Shown: positions 55,007-64,000, counted from the stretch's first letter. The stretch is DNA of 64,000 nt from Ascidiaceihabitans sp034111945 (GCA_047626725.1 JBLHSG010000003.1:62001-126000), one strand, 5' to 3'. A program made the numbers and translations. Notes: generated by a model from the sequence alone, not told the origin.

Positions 55007-56425
55007 TTACGGAATGAACCGTTGGACAAAACCAACGATGCGTTTCACCCAAGGATTATCAAACAAACGCGGCGTGTAATAGGCACCTGCCGCGCGTTTG
55101 TTCACCTCGCCAATTGTCGGATACGGCGCAACCATGGCCGCGATCTGCGACATCTTCATGTTGTTGGCCAGCGCCAGTGCCCACAGATTGATCAACTCAC
55201 CGGCCTGATATCCGACAATTGATGCGCCAACGGGGCGGCCTTTTACGACCATAAGTTTGATGAACCCTTTGGTTTTGCGTTCGGCAATTGCGCGGTCATT
55301 GTGCGAATAATCAAACCGGATCACCTCGAGCTTGTCGCCGTGTTCCTTGCGCGCTTGTGCTTCGGTCATACCGACCTGCGACAATTCAGGGTCGGTGTAG
55401 GTGGCCCATGGAATATGGCTGGTTTTTGCTTTTGACGGCAGGCCAAACAACATCGATCGAATGATGACGCCTGCATGATACCCCGCCACGTGGGTGAATT
55501 GCAGACCGCCCGCGACATCGCCAATGGCATAGACCTTGCGGTTGGTCGTGCGCATGCTTGCGTCGACTTTGATGCCAGTGCGCGTGGTCTCGATCCCTGC
55601 GGCCTCAAGATTCAATGTGTCGGTGTTGGATTTGCGCCCAACGGCCATCAACAGGTGCGATCCCTTAAAGATACGGCCGTCTTTTGTTTCGACCTCGATT
55701 GCGCCTGCTTTGCCGCGAATTTCATCAGCCAGCGCGTCTTCGGCGATTTCGATGCCTTCGTCTTTTAAAGTATCAAGAACGACTTTCGCCAGTTCAGGAT
55801 CATCCTTGCCCAGCGCCTTAGCCCCTTCGATCACTGTCACCTTAGAACCAAGCCGGATGTGCGCCTGCGCCATTTCCATACCGATAGGCCCACCGCCGAT
55901 AATCAACAAGTGATCGGGGCGATCGCGCAAATCGAATAGGGTTTCGTTTGTCTCGTAAGGAACATTTTCTAGTCCGGGAATCGGCGGCACCAAAGGTGAT
56001 GAACCTGTGGCAATCACAACGCGGCGCGCCTTGATCAGGGTGTCGCCTGCCTTGACCTCAGTGGCGGATACAAATGTGCCGAATTCACGGATGACATTGA
56101 CGCCAAAGCCCTCGAACCGTTCCTGGCTGTCGACGGGTGCGATTGTGGCGATCACGTCAGCCACGTGGTCTTTGGCTGCCGCGTAGTCGACCTGCGGCAC
56201 CGCATTGGCGACACCATAATCAGACGCGTGGGTCATTGCGTAGGCGGCCTTGCCACTGGCGATCAACGCCTTGGACGGGATGCAGCCAAAGTTCAGGCAA
56301 TCACCGCCCATTTTGTGACCCTCAAGCAACGTTACAGACGCCCCCATTTGCGAGGCACCCGCTGCCACGGACAACCCGCCAGATCCTGCCCCGATTACCA
56401 GAACATCTGTTTTGATCGTCTTCAT
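55007..56425 (-). CDS. FAD-dependent pyridine nucleotide-disulfide oxidoreductase (mercuric reductase/lipoamide dehydrogenase-like)
   Basis: A 472-residue flavoprotein. The redox pair C43-C48 lies in GGDCLNFGCIPSKAL, the FAD loop GAGSGGLS at residues 12-19, a second nucleotide fold GGGPIGMEMAQ and a dimerisation end (PYPTIGEVNKRAAGAYY). The last part resembles the group linked to TVP38 membrane proteins, and the next gene upstream in the operon is one of these, three bases away. Confidence 0.85.
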   Translation of the reverse strand: MKTIKTDVLVIGAGSGGLSVAAGASQMGASVTLLEGHKMGGDCLNFGCIPSKALIASGKAAYAMTHASDYGVANAVPQVDYAAAKDHVADVIATIAPVDSQERFEGFGVNVIREFGTFVSATEVKAGDTLIKARRVVIATGSSPLVPPIPGLENVPYETNETLFDLRDRPDHLLIIGGGPIGMEMAQAHIRLGSKVTVIEGAKALGKDDPELAKVVLDTLKDEGIEIAEDALADEIRGKAGAIEVETKDGRIFKGSHLLMAVGRKSNTDTLNLEAAGIETTRTGIKVDASMRTTNRKVYAIGDVAGGLQFTHVAGYHAGVIIRSMLFGLPSKAKTSHIPWATYTDPELSQVGMTEAQARKEHGDKLEVIRFDYSHNDRAIAERKTKGFIKLMVVKGRPVGASIVGYQAGELINLWALALANNMKMSQIAAMVAPYPTIGEVNKRAAGAYYTPRLFDNPWVKRIVGFVQRFIP

Positions 56426-56427
56426 AT

Positions 56428-57171
56428 TTATAGACCTTTCTTGCCAGTCACGGCCTTTAGAATGACGGGAACCAGCGACAAAATGGCCAAACCTAGGATC
56501 GGCAACAGAATGTGTGGTTCAAATATAATGCCCAAATTTGGGGTTTCACCCGCGGCAAACACAGCGCCCAATCCCGATCCAATCGACGTAAACACGATAG
56601 AGGCAGGGATGATTCCCACAAACGTCGAGATCACAAAGCGGTACAGCGGCACCTGCATGAACGCCGGAATAAGGTTGGCCACGAAAAACGGCACGATCGG
56701 CACAAGGCGAATGATGAACAGCATCGACCACTGGTTTTCATCAATGCCGTCTTTGATCTTTTTGATCGCCCCCTTGGACCCATCCATTTTGGCCCCCAAG
56801 GTTTCGCCAAACCCGTGACGGGCCGCCAAAAAGATAACCGCAGCACCGATCGTCGCGCCTGTGACATTGAACAAAACGCCAAACACCGTGCCAAACAGAA
56901 ACCCGCCTGTCAGCGTCGCAATCGTGCCACCGGGCAATGAAAATCCGACAATCAAAATATAGGCGACAAGGAACAGAAGGACCGTCAGCAGATAATTGTC
57001 GTCGCGAAAGGCAATCAACGCCTCGCGGTTATCGCGCAGGGTGTCAAAGCTAAGGTAGTCGCGCAGGAAAAACGCACCCAATCCAGCCACCACTAGGATC
57101 ACCATCAGCGGCAAATGCCGCATAAAGCCTGATTTTGATGGTTTATTTTCGGAATTGGTCATATCGCTCAT
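56428..57171 (-). CDS. TVP38/TMEM64 family (VTT domain) membrane protein
   Basis: The ATG at 57171 follows AGAGGCAA, giving 247 residues; the open frame to 57324 lacks support. Several membrane helices enclose SLPGGTIATLTGGFLFG, the VTT/SNARE-associated motif of DedA-like proteins, which may move lipids. It is just upstream of a flavoprotein disulfide reductase, a linkage seen in other alphaproteobacteria. Confidence 0.86.
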   Translation of the reverse strand: MSDMTNSENKPSKSGFMRHLPLMVILVVAGLGAFFLRDYLSFDTLRDNREALIAFRDDNYLLTVLLFLVAYILIVGFSLPGGTIATLTGGFLFGTVFGVLFNVTGATIGAAVIFLAARHGFGETLGAKMDGSKGAIKKIKDGIDENQWSMLFIIRLVPIVPFFVANLIPAFMQVPLYRFVISTFVGIIPASIVFTSIGSGLGAVFAAGETPNLGIIFEPHILLPILGLAILSLVPVILKAVTGKKGL

Positions 57172-57370
57172 TACTGTTGCCTCTTTTGCCTGCCGCTTCA
57201 ATGGACTTAAGGTGGGGGTCTGCGCCACCATGAACCAAACCCGTTCACAGCCGATTGATGAGGACTGCCGATTTCGTGATGAATCTTCCTTAATTTCGGG
57301 GAAATGAAACATCTGACGGGTCACAGTGTGATATTTGTTGCAAAACCACCCAATTAGCCGCCGCTAGGGT

Positions 57371-57399
57371 TTGACTTGGCCAGACGACCCCCCTAAAGA
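57371..57399 (+). promoter_or_regulatory. Candidate promoter of rpmH
   Basis: TTGACT (57371-57376) and TAAAGA (57394-57399) are separated by 17 bases, about 70 bases upstream of rpmH. The -35 is a good match; the -10 is weak. The remaining 295 bases between the TVP38 gene and rpmH show no gene. Confidence 0.4.
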
Positions 57400-57466
57400 C
57401 AGGCATCGAATAGACACCCCTTGTAAGCGATTCCTCGTTTCAAGTGGCCAATATGGAGACGGAGCG

Positions 57467-57601
57467 ATGAAACGCACCTTTCAACCTTCTAACCTTGTGC
57501 GCAAACGGCGCCACGGTTTCCGCGCGCGCATGGCAACAAAAGCCGGCCGTAAAATCCTGAACGCACGTCGTGCTAAGGGCCGTTCGGAATTGAGCGCGTA
57601 A
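57467..57601 (+). CDS. rpmH: 50S ribosomal protein L34
   Basis: A 44-residue L34: MKRTFQPSNLVRKRRHGF at the start, with RARMATKAGRKILNARRAKGR. GGAGCG lies just before the ATG. It is followed by rnpA at 41 bases, the standard order. Confidence 0.97.
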   Translation: MKRTFQPSNLVRKRRHGFRARMATKAGRKILNARRAKGRSELSA

Positions 57602-57642
57602 TACCAGCGCCCACTTTTGACTACTAAACAGGTTTACCTGAC

Positions 57643-57709
57643 ATGACCCCGCCGAAGGTTCCCAATAGCAGTTCACCAACTGCCGAGGGTTCGCCTTCGG
57701 CGGGGTCGT
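57643..57709 (+). promoter_or_regulatory. Long hairpin covering the rnpA start codon
   Basis: GACCCCGCCGAAGG (57645-57658) is the exact reverse complement of 57694-57707, and A57643-U57709 and U57644-G57708 extend it to 16 pairs that include the whole AUG. Inside it are a 3-base pairing (57661-57663 with 57687-57689) and a hairpin GCAGTT-CACC-AACTGC (57668-57683). It could block translation from this AUG. Confidence 0.7.
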
Positions 57710-58089
57710 CGCATTTGTGCGATCAAGATGACCGTTACTTTGGATTGGGCAATCGCGGCATTGCCGTTCTGCAGAATCGGTCCGAATTTTTGCAAGCCTC
57801 GCGCGCACCACGCGTCGCGATGCCGGGATTCGTTTTACAAATTCGCAAACGCGGGGACGATGCCCCCATGCGCGTCGGATTCACCTGTTCTAAAAAAGTC
57901 GGCAACGCCGTTGCACGCAATCGCGCAAAACGCCGTTTGCGTGAAATCGCCCGCATGGTGCTGCCCATAGAGGGCAAGCCCGGCATCGATTATGTCTTGA
58001 TCGGCAGACGGGATACGACCGCGACGATCCCTATAACCACTTTGCAGAACGATCTGCGAACGGCGCTGGCCAAAGGCGCAAGACGATGA
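57643..58089 (+). CDS. rnpA: Ribonuclease P protein component
   Basis: RnpA of 148 residues from the ATG at 57643. The family core is complete: LQNRSEFLQASRAPR and PMRVGFTCSKKVGNAVARNRAKRRLREIAR, the RNR motif that binds RNA. The first 45 residues are low-complexity and encoded by a hairpin, so a start within it is not certain; TTG codons at 57715 and 57745 are the other choices. The stop overlaps yidD by four bases. Confidence 0.93.
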   Translation: MTPPKVPNSSSPTAEGSPSAGSSHLCDQDDRYFGLGNRGIAVLQNRSEFLQASRAPRVAMPGFVLQIRKRGDDAPMRVGFTCSKKVGNAVARNRAKRRLREIARMVLPIEGKPGIDYVLIGRRDTTATIPITTLQNDLRTALAKGARR

Positions 58090-58316
58090 CCCCGCTGGCG
58101 TTCACCCTATCCCTGCCCGTGCGCACCTATCGTTTGCTGTTTAGCCCGTGGGTTGGATTTAACTGCCGCTATCAACCGACCTGCAGCGCCTACGCGCTTG
58201 ACGCATTGCAACAACACGGCGGGATCAAGGGCAGCTATCTGGCCGCACACCGCATCTGCCGCTGCCACCCTTGGGGCGGCGATGGCTATGATCCGGTCCC
58301 CGAAAAACGCGACTGA
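58086..58316 (+). CDS. yidD: Membrane protein insertion efficiency factor YidD
   Basis: A 76-residue protein: YRLLFSPWVGFNCRYQPTCSAYALDAL and CRCHPWGGDGYDPVP carry the conserved cysteines. It helps YidC insert membrane proteins. Coupled to rnpA by a 4-base overlap. Confidence 0.95.
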   Translation: MTPLAFTLSLPVRTYRLLFSPWVGFNCRYQPTCSAYALDALQQHGGIKGSYLAAHRICRCHPWGGDGYDPVPEKRD

Positions 58317-58436
58317 TTTTACTGCGTTTCTAAGGTTATGCCGGTTCAACACAGGCATACTGTCGTGTCTTGGTATCGCTGCAATGCGTGCCAACCTAAT
58401 ATACAAAAACCGAACTTGCGGCCCAAAGGAACGACG

Positions 58437-59306
58437 ATGCTTGATCACTCCAAAGACATTCATCCACTGTTTGAAGGCGCGCCTAAAACCATTGAATTCA
58501 AGAAGTTACGCAAACGCATCGTGCGCCTGACCCAAGATGTTATCGAACAATACGGCATGATCGAAAAGAACGCGCGTTGGCTGGTGTGTTTGTCGGGCGG
58601 CAAGGACAGTTACACGCTGTTGGCAGTGCTTCACGAGCTTAAATGGCGCGGTCTGTTGCCCGTCGATATTTTGGCCTGCAATCTGGATCAGGGTCAGCCG
58701 GGGTTTCCTGCGACAGTGCTGCCTGAATTTCTGGAACGAATGGGCGTTCCACACCGCATCGAATACAAAGACACCTATTCAATCGTAATGGATAAAATAC
58801 CCGAAGGACGCACATTTTGCGCTCTGTGTTCGCGGCTTCGGCGGGGTAATTTGTACCGCATCGCACGCGAAGAAGGCTGTAGCGCCGTCGTCTTGGGCCA
58901 CCACCGCGATGATATCCTTGAAACGTTTTTTATGAACCTGTTTCACGGCGGACGGTTGGCGACAATGCCGCCGAAACTACTGAACGAAGAGGGCGATTTG
59001 TTTGTCTATCGCCCCTTGGCACATGTGTCCGAAATCGATTGTCAGAAATTCGCCAACGCATTGAATTACCCGATTATTCCCTGCGACCTATGCGGGTCCC
59101 AAGATGGGCTGCAACGCCAACAGGTAAAACAAATTCTAGACGGTTGGGAGGCGAATTCACCGGGCCGCCGCCAAACCATTTTCCGCGCCTTAAACAATGC
59201 TCGTCCTTCGCATTTATTAGACCACGACCTGTTTGATTTTGCGGGTTTGACTCGTAATTTAGATAAATTTGATACAAAATCTGATGACATTCCCAAGCTG
59301 CGTTAA
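58437..59306 (+). CDS. ttcA: tRNA 2-thiocytidine(32) synthetase TtcA
   Basis: The ATG at 58437 follows AAAGGA. The 289-residue PP-loop ATPase has CLSGGKDSYTLL near residue 55 and two CxxC pairs (CALCSR and CDLCGS) for an iron-sulfur cluster. It thiolates C32 of selected tRNAs. It sits between yidD and the EAL gene, an insertion in the usual rnpA-yidD-yidC order. Confidence 0.92.
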   Translation: MLDHSKDIHPLFEGAPKTIEFKKLRKRIVRLTQDVIEQYGMIEKNARWLVCLSGGKDSYTLLAVLHELKWRGLLPVDILACNLDQGQPGFPATVLPEFLERMGVPHRIEYKDTYSIVMDKIPEGRTFCALCSRLRRGNLYRIAREEGCSAVVLGHHRDDILETFFMNLFHGGRLATMPPKLLNEEGDLFVYRPLAHVSEIDCQKFANALNYPIIPCDLCGSQDGLQRQQVKQILDGWEANSPGRRQTIFRALNNARPSHLLDHDLFDFAGLTRNLDKFDTKSDDIPKLR

Positions 59307-59379
59307 CGCGGCGATTACACGGCTGGCTTAGCTGTGAGCATGCATTTGCAACTGGCTGATGCCTAATTGGGAACTGATC

Positions 59380-60930
59380 ATGCACTATAGTCCGATCCGA
59401 ACGTGGTTGCGTTTACGCGAACGAATTTGCGTGGCTTTGGTTGGCCCGCAGGCGCTCGCGTTTCTACCAGCTGTGGTTTTAGCGGCATATTGGCTTGGCG
59501 GCGAAGCGGCCCTTTTGGGCGTCGCGATCGCAGCTCCGGCGCTGTATTTGGTACTGGGTGGGTTCTCCCTTGGGAACAATCGTGCATTTTTACCGCGCGA
59601 TAGTTTTACGGGACTTTTGCAACGAGATGGATTTGACGAGCTCGTTGAACACGTGCGTGAAAAAACAATTGATAAAACGCGAACTTCAGCAGTGTTTCAT
59701 ATCGAACTTGAGGATTATCCCGAACTGGTTGAACGCCACGGCGAGGCCGCAGGCGATGTGGTCATCCAACGTACCGGCGACCGAATTGTGGCTGCCATGC
59801 GCGATTATGACAACGTTGCGCGCTTGGGCGATTGTAGATTTGCAGTTTGTATCGGGGCCGAACGACACACCGATCTAGAGGTTTGCATTCAACTGGCAGG
59901 TCGCATGCAATCAGTGATCGAAGAGCCCATTTCTGTCGATGGACTGTCTTTGTATGTCTCAGCATCGGTCGGGTTTTGCCTAAGTTCGCGCGCGCCCGGA
60001 TCATCAGGTCCAGCATGGTCGCAAGCCGCAGCAACAGCGCTGCGCGCCGCCCAAAAACGTGGCCCATCTGCGATTCGTGCCTACACGGACGAAATGCGCC
60101 GCATCACACAAAGCCGCGCTGAATTGCGCGAAGAAGTCACACAAGCCCTCGAATCTGGTCAAATCATACCTTGGTTTCAGCCCCAAATTTCAACCGACAC
60201 CGGTAAGGTTACAGGGTTCGAAGCACTAGCGCGTTGGAACCACCCAGAACGCGGAATGATTTCCCCTGCCGAATTCCTGCCCGCCATTGATCAGGCAGGC
60301 CGCATGGAACGGCTGGTAGAATTGATGATGTACCACACGTTTACTGCTATCAAAGCATGGGATTCCGCTGGCGTGCATGTCCCACAAGTCGGTGTGAACT
60401 TTAGCGCGGTCGAATTGAACAATCCCCGCTTGATCGAAAAGGTGAAGTGGGAATTGGACCGATTCAATTTAACCCCTGATCGTCTATCCGTCGAAATCTT
60501 AGAAACCGTAATTGCTGGTGCGCCAGACGATCAGGTTACCAAAAACATCAATGGGCTTGTGGCTTTGGGATGCCGAATGGACCTGGATGACTTTGGAACA
60601 GGGCATGCCTCGATCTCGTCCATCCGCAGGTTTGCGGTGAATCGCATTAAGATTGATCGTTCTTTCGTAATGAAAGCTGATCGTGACCCGGAACAACAGC
60701 GAATGATTAGCGCCATTCTGACAATGGCAGAACGGATGAATTTGGAAACTTTGGCCGAAGGTGTCGAAACTGTTGGCGAACACGCCCTGCTCGCACAATT
60801 GGGCTGTGACCACGTCCAAGGGTTTGGCATTGGCAAACCGATGCCGTTTCAAGAAACGCTTGATTGGATTTCTGCCCATGAAGCAAAGCTGCAAGACGCG
60901 CCACAAATCACCCAACGCAGTAGCAAATAA
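59380..60930 (+). CDS. Membrane-anchored EAL phosphodiesterase with a degenerate GGDEF domain
   Basis: The ATG at 59380 follows GGGA at good spacing; the one at 59359 is less likely. The 516-residue protein has two N-terminal helices, a GGDEF-like domain with LGDCR in place of GGDEF (about residues 149-153), hence probably inactive as a cyclase, and an intact EAL domain (EAL at 281-283, DDFGTGHASI, ETLAEGVET). It should hydrolyse c-di-GMP. Confidence 0.88.
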   Translation: MHYSPIRTWLRLRERICVALVGPQALAFLPAVVLAAYWLGGEAALLGVAIAAPALYLVLGGFSLGNNRAFLPRDSFTGLLQRDGFDELVEHVREKTIDKTRTSAVFHIELEDYPELVERHGEAAGDVVIQRTGDRIVAAMRDYDNVARLGDCRFAVCIGAERHTDLEVCIQLAGRMQSVIEEPISVDGLSLYVSASVGFCLSSRAPGSSGPAWSQAAATALRAAQKRGPSAIRAYTDEMRRITQSRAELREEVTQALESGQIIPWFQPQISTDTGKVTGFEALARWNHPERGMISPAEFLPAIDQAGRMERLVELMMYHTFTAIKAWDSAGVHVPQVGVNFSAVELNNPRLIEKVKWELDRFNLTPDRLSVEILETVIAGAPDDQVTKNINGLVALGCRMDLDDFGTGHASISSIRRFAVNRIKIDRSFVMKADRDPEQQRMISAILTMAERMNLETLAEGVETVGEHALLAQLGCDHVQGFGIGKPMPFQETLDWISAHEAKLQDAPQITQRSSK

Positions 60931-61074
60931 TGCAGGCAACCTAAGCTAATCCGACATAGATCTAGGCAACAAACACAGCCATAATATTGGGAAAATCCCC
61001 GAATCCGCTTGACCTTTGGCCCTCACCTCTGTTGAACCCAAACCTGATATCAAACGTATTAGGTGGCGGTCCAA

Positions 61075-62895
61075 ATGGATGATCAAAACAAGAACCTCAT
61101 TCTTGCAACCGTGCTCAGCATGGCCGTTATTTTTGCATGGATGACATGGTTTCCCCAAGATGAACCCGTCACACCGGAACAGGTTGTGGCATCGCAGACT
61201 GACGCAGCTGGTGAACCAACTGGTGCCACGCCTTCTGCCGCGCCAAGTGCGGATGACAATGTCGTCACCACAGGTCAATCCAACGCCGCGCCCCAAGCTT
61301 TAATTGATGCGCCTCGCGCCAATATCGAAACCTCACGCCTCAGCGGTTCGATTTCTCTGCTCGGCGGTCGCATCGATGAACTAAAGCTAAACGACTACAA
61401 CGAAACCCAAGCAGAAGACGCGGACACAGTTACCTTGCTGTCACCCGTCGGAAGCGAAGACCCATACTATGCATTGTTTGGTTGGGCAGCCAGCACCGGC
61501 GTCGACCCTGAAAACGTTCCCGGTCCCGAAACCGAATGGACGATTTCTGAGGGCGCGGTTTTGACCCCTTCGACACCGCTGACTTTGCAGTGGGACAATG
61601 GCGCAGGTTTGCTCTTTAACCGCACATACGCAATCGATGAAAATTTCATGTTTACCGTCACGCAATCTGTTGAAAACACCGGCAGCGTTGCAGCATCAAT
61701 GGTTCCTTACGGCTTGCTTGCACGCCACGGCGAACCCAAAGACCTCAAGAACTTCTTCGTTCTTCACGAAGGTCTGGTCACCATGACCGATGAATACAGC
61801 GAAACAAACTGGGACGACATTCCTGATTTCGAAGTACACCCCAAAGAAGGCGTGCCAGCAGAGCGCATCGACGACGTGTCAAACGGCTGGATCGGCATCA
61901 CCGACCACTTCTGGATGACAACGTTGATCCCCGCCAAAGACGTGCCGACACGTCTGACTGCCAAATATCGTCCTCGTTCTGACATCTACCAAATCGAAGC
62001 AGTCATGCCGAAAGTCACCGTAGAACCAGGTGATACGGCGTCTAGCACATTACGCGTTTTTGCCGGTGCAAAAGAATGGGAAACCATCCGCGAATATCAA
62101 GCTGGCGGCGTCACCAAATTTATCGACAGCATCGACTGGGGCTGGTTCTTTTTCCTGACCAAGCCGATCTTTTGGCTGCTGCACGAGTTGAACAAAATTG
62201 TTGGCAACATGGGCTGGTCGATTATCGCGCTGACGCTGATCATCAAAGCCGTGCTATTCCCGCTGGCCTATAAATCCTACGTGTCGATGGCCAAAATGAA
62301 AGAACTTCAGCCAGAGATGGAGAAGCTCAAAGCCAGTGCCGGTGACGACAAGCAAAAGCTGCAACAAGGCATGATGGAGCTGTATAAGAAGAACAAGGTT
62401 AACCCAGCGGCTGGGTGTCTGCCTATTCTGATGCAAATCCCGATCTTCTTTTCGTTGTACAAGGTTATCTTTGTGACGATCGAACTGCGCCATGCGCCAT
62501 GGTTTGGTCCGTTTCAGGATTTGTCCGCGCCTGATCCAACAACGCTGTTGAACCTGTTTGGTCTGTTGCCAAATTCCGGTCCCGAGGTGGGCAGCATCAT
62601 GGCCCTGATCTTTATTGGCATCCTGCCGATCATCCTGGGCGTATCAATGTGGCTGCAACAAAAACTGAACCCGGCGCCTACAGATCCAACGCAACAAATG
62701 ATCTTTGCGTGGATGCCATGGGTCTTTATGTTCATGCTGGGCAGCTTTGCGTCTGGTCTGGTTGTGTACTGGATCGCCAACAACACGATCACCTTTACAC
62801 AACAATACCTGATCATGCGCAGCCAGGGCTACAAACCAGACGTGTTTGGCAACATCCTAAAAAGCTTTAACAAAAAGCAAAAATCGGACGGGTAA
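61075..62895 (+). CDS. yidC: Membrane protein insertase YidC
   Basis: The ATG at 61075, starting MDDQNKNLILATVL, follows AGGTGG. The 606-residue protein has an N-terminal helix, a periplasmic beta domain (YALFGWAASTGVDPE, WIGITDHFWMTTLIP) and a C-terminal membrane core (WGWFFFLTKPIFWLL, NPAAGCLPILMQIPIFFSLY). It inserts inner-membrane proteins alone or with Sec. Confidence 0.96.
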   Translation: MDDQNKNLILATVLSMAVIFAWMTWFPQDEPVTPEQVVASQTDAAGEPTGATPSAAPSADDNVVTTGQSNAAPQALIDAPRANIETSRLSGSISLLGGRIDELKLNDYNETQAEDADTVTLLSPVGSEDPYYALFGWAASTGVDPENVPGPETEWTISEGAVLTPSTPLTLQWDNGAGLLFNRTYAIDENFMFTVTQSVENTGSVAASMVPYGLLARHGEPKDLKNFFVLHEGLVTMTDEYSETNWDDIPDFEVHPKEGVPAERIDDVSNGWIGITDHFWMTTLIPAKDVPTRLTAKYRPRSDIYQIEAVMPKVTVEPGDTASSTLRVFAGAKEWETIREYQAGGVTKFIDSIDWGWFFFLTKPIFWLLHELNKIVGNMGWSIIALTLIIKAVLFPLAYKSYVSMAKMKELQPEMEKLKASAGDDKQKLQQGMMELYKKNKVNPAAGCLPILMQIPIFFSLYKVIFVTIELRHAPWFGPFQDLSAPDPTTLLNLFGLLPNSGPEVGSIMALIFIGILPIILGVSMWLQQKLNPAPTDPTQQMIFAWMPWVFMFMLGSFASGLVVYWIANNTITFTQQYLIMRSQGYKPDVFGNILKSFNKKQKSDG

Positions 62896-62897
62896 TT

Positions 62898-63638
62898 GTG
62901 GATCAAATCACCAGCATATGGCGCCACCCGATTAAATCGCACGGTCGCGAAGCGCTGGACAGCGTTGGGCTAATCGCGGGTCAAGCGATGCCGTGGGATC
63001 GCGTTTGGGCAGTTGCGCACGACAGCGCCAAGGCGCAAGCTGGCGTTTGGGCGCAATGCGCAAACTTTAGTCGCGTGTCCAAAGCGCCAAGCTTGATGGC
63101 GATCACGGCCGAATTGGATGAAGCAAACGAAACGATCACGCTGCGTCATCCCGACCGCCCTGATTTAACGTTCCGCCCTGATGATGGGCCCGACGCTCTT
63201 GTCGAATGGACAGCACCGTTGGTTCCACAAAACCGCGCCTTACCCAGTCACATCATGCGCCTTGACGGGCGTGGATATACAGACAGCGATTTCGCGTCAG
63301 TGACCCTATGCAATATGGGGTCGCACCGCGCTGTCGAACACGCTGTCGGGCACGACCTATCGATCCATCGCTGGCGCGGCAACATCTGGTTTGACAGCGA
63401 AACCCCGTGGGTTGAATTCGATTGGATGGGCAAAGATATCGCGATTGGCGACGCCATTTTGCGCCCACGCGAACGCACTGACCGGTGCGTAGCAACAACT
63501 GCGAACCCTGATTCTGGCGTTCGTGATGCAGATACATTGGCCGCGCTCAAAAGCTTTGGTCACCAAGATTTCTCAGTCCGCTGTGAAGTTATTCAAGGCG
63601 GTGCCATCGCCACAAACGACAAGGTGCGGCTTCTCTGA
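62898..63638 (+). CDS. MOSC domain protein
   Basis: A 246-residue protein with the MOSC beta-barrel: WRHPIKSHGREAL at the start and ERTDRCVATTANPDSGVRD with the conserved Cys that binds a sulfur or metal group. MOSC proteins act on molybdenum cofactor or related sulfur transfer. It starts two bases after yidC and overlaps engB by one base. Confidence 0.88.
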   Translation: MDQITSIWRHPIKSHGREALDSVGLIAGQAMPWDRVWAVAHDSAKAQAGVWAQCANFSRVSKAPSLMAITAELDEANETITLRHPDRPDLTFRPDDGPDALVEWTAPLVPQNRALPSHIMRLDGRGYTDSDFASVTLCNMGSHRAVEHAVGHDLSIHRWRGNIWFDSETPWVEFDWMGKDIAIGDAILRPRERTDRCVATTANPDSGVRDADTLAALKSFGHQDFSVRCEVIQGGAIATNDKVRLL

Positions 63639-64000
63639 TGCAAATGAAATTTCCACTGGCTGAAGCGCCGGACGCGATACCCAAAGAACAAGGCCGACTG
63701 CTGTTTGCCCATGGCACAGAATTTGTCAAAGGCGTCGTCGGCATGGATTTCCTGCCGCCCGCTGACCGCATGGAGGTCTGTTTTGCAGGCCGTTCCAACG
63801 TCGGAAAATCGTCACTGATCAATGCTGTCACCGGGCGCAAAGGGCTGGCGCGCGCGTCAAATACACCTGGTCGCACGCAAGAGATCAACTATTTCACCGC
63901 GCATGACAGCCACTATCTGGTCGATTTGCCCGGCTATGGTTATGCGAATGCGCCGCTGCCGATCGTCGAAAAATGGCAACGTCTGCTCAAGCAATATCTG
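63638..64000 (+). CDS. engB: Ribosome-biogenesis GTPase EngB/YihA (3' end outside window)
   Basis: The ATG at 63638 overlaps the MOSC TGA (TGATG). The first 121 residues are present: FAGRSNVGKSSLIN (P-loop, about residues 49-62), NTPGRTQEINYF and LVDLPGYGYA, the EngB G2 and G3 motifs. It promotes 50S assembly. It runs off the right edge. Confidence 0.93.
   Translation, partial: MQMKFPLAEAPDAIPKEQGRLLFAHGTEFVKGVVGMDFLPPADRMEVCFAGRSNVGKSSLINAVTGRKGLARASNTPGRTQEINYFTAHDSHYLVDLPGYGYANAPLPIVEKWQRLLKQYL

Noticed and set aside
1..64000. CRISPR arrays, prophage or insertion sequences
   Set aside because: No regularly spaced repeats, transposase, integrase or phage structural gene was seen anywhere in the window.

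Overview
The window looks like chromosomal DNA of a marine alphaproteobacterium in the Rhodobacterales (roseobacter group). Supporting evidence is the cbb3 oxidase block ccoNOQP-ccoGHIS next to an FnrL-type regulator, the murA / DUF2948 / hisD / UPF0262 / low-molecular-weight phosphatase string, the rpmH-rnpA-yidD ... yidC-MOSC-engB string, and many proteins of types common in roseobacters. No rRNA, CRISPR array, prophage or insertion sequence was recognised. Two tRNAs are present (Thr-GGU, Arg-ACG).

Layout. 1-6111: six tightly coupled plus-strand genes for an unknown glycan or glycolipid (two MurG-like and two GT4-type glycosyltransferase modules, a histidine phosphatase, a polysaccharide deacetylase, a small methyltransferase), then a secreted PA14-like protein. 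6755-12138: small genes and lepA, flanked on both sides by AT-richer orphan genes, one of which is split by an in-frame TAA. 12295-17108: lipoprotein, phosphatase, UPF0262, hisD, DUF2948, murA, a 53-residue basic protein and tRNA-Thr. 17703-26210: microaerobic respiration (ccoS, I, H, G, P, Q, O, N and fnrL on the minus strand, with two perfect FNR boxes). 26336-30320: glutamine synthetase-like enzyme, cytochrome P450, class I glutamine amidotransferase and a GntR regulator, a set that suggests catabolism of an amine through gamma-glutamyl intermediates. 30731-35712: ECF sigma/anti-sigma pair, an amino-alcohol-phosphate-lyase-like PLP enzyme with a kinase, and an isochorismatase-family hydrolase with a MarR regulator. 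35802-41589: LysR regulator, CuyA-like cysteate sulfo-lyase and a betaine-type ABC importer. 41607-48206: redox enzymes with an HxlR regulator, a PepSY membrane protein, an MFS transporter and a second LysR regulator. 48508-51587: a frameshifted autotransporter-like protein and an unrecognised protein with a C2-like calcium motif. 51847-57171: PNPOx-like and PEP mutase-like enzymes, tRNA-Arg, an orphan histidine kinase, a flavoprotein disulfide reductase and a TVP38 membrane protein. 57467-64000: rpmH, rnpA (start codon inside a long hairpin), yidD, ttcA, an EAL protein, yidC, a MOSC protein and the 5' part of engB.

The most notable points are the coupled glycan cluster, the GS/P450/GATase cluster, the kinase plus phospho-lyase pair, the CuyA plus betaine-type transporter operon, the hairpin that covers the rnpA start, and two interrupted genes (in-frame TAA at 11650-11652; lost G near 49770). 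All functional calls come from reading the sequence; no database search was run.
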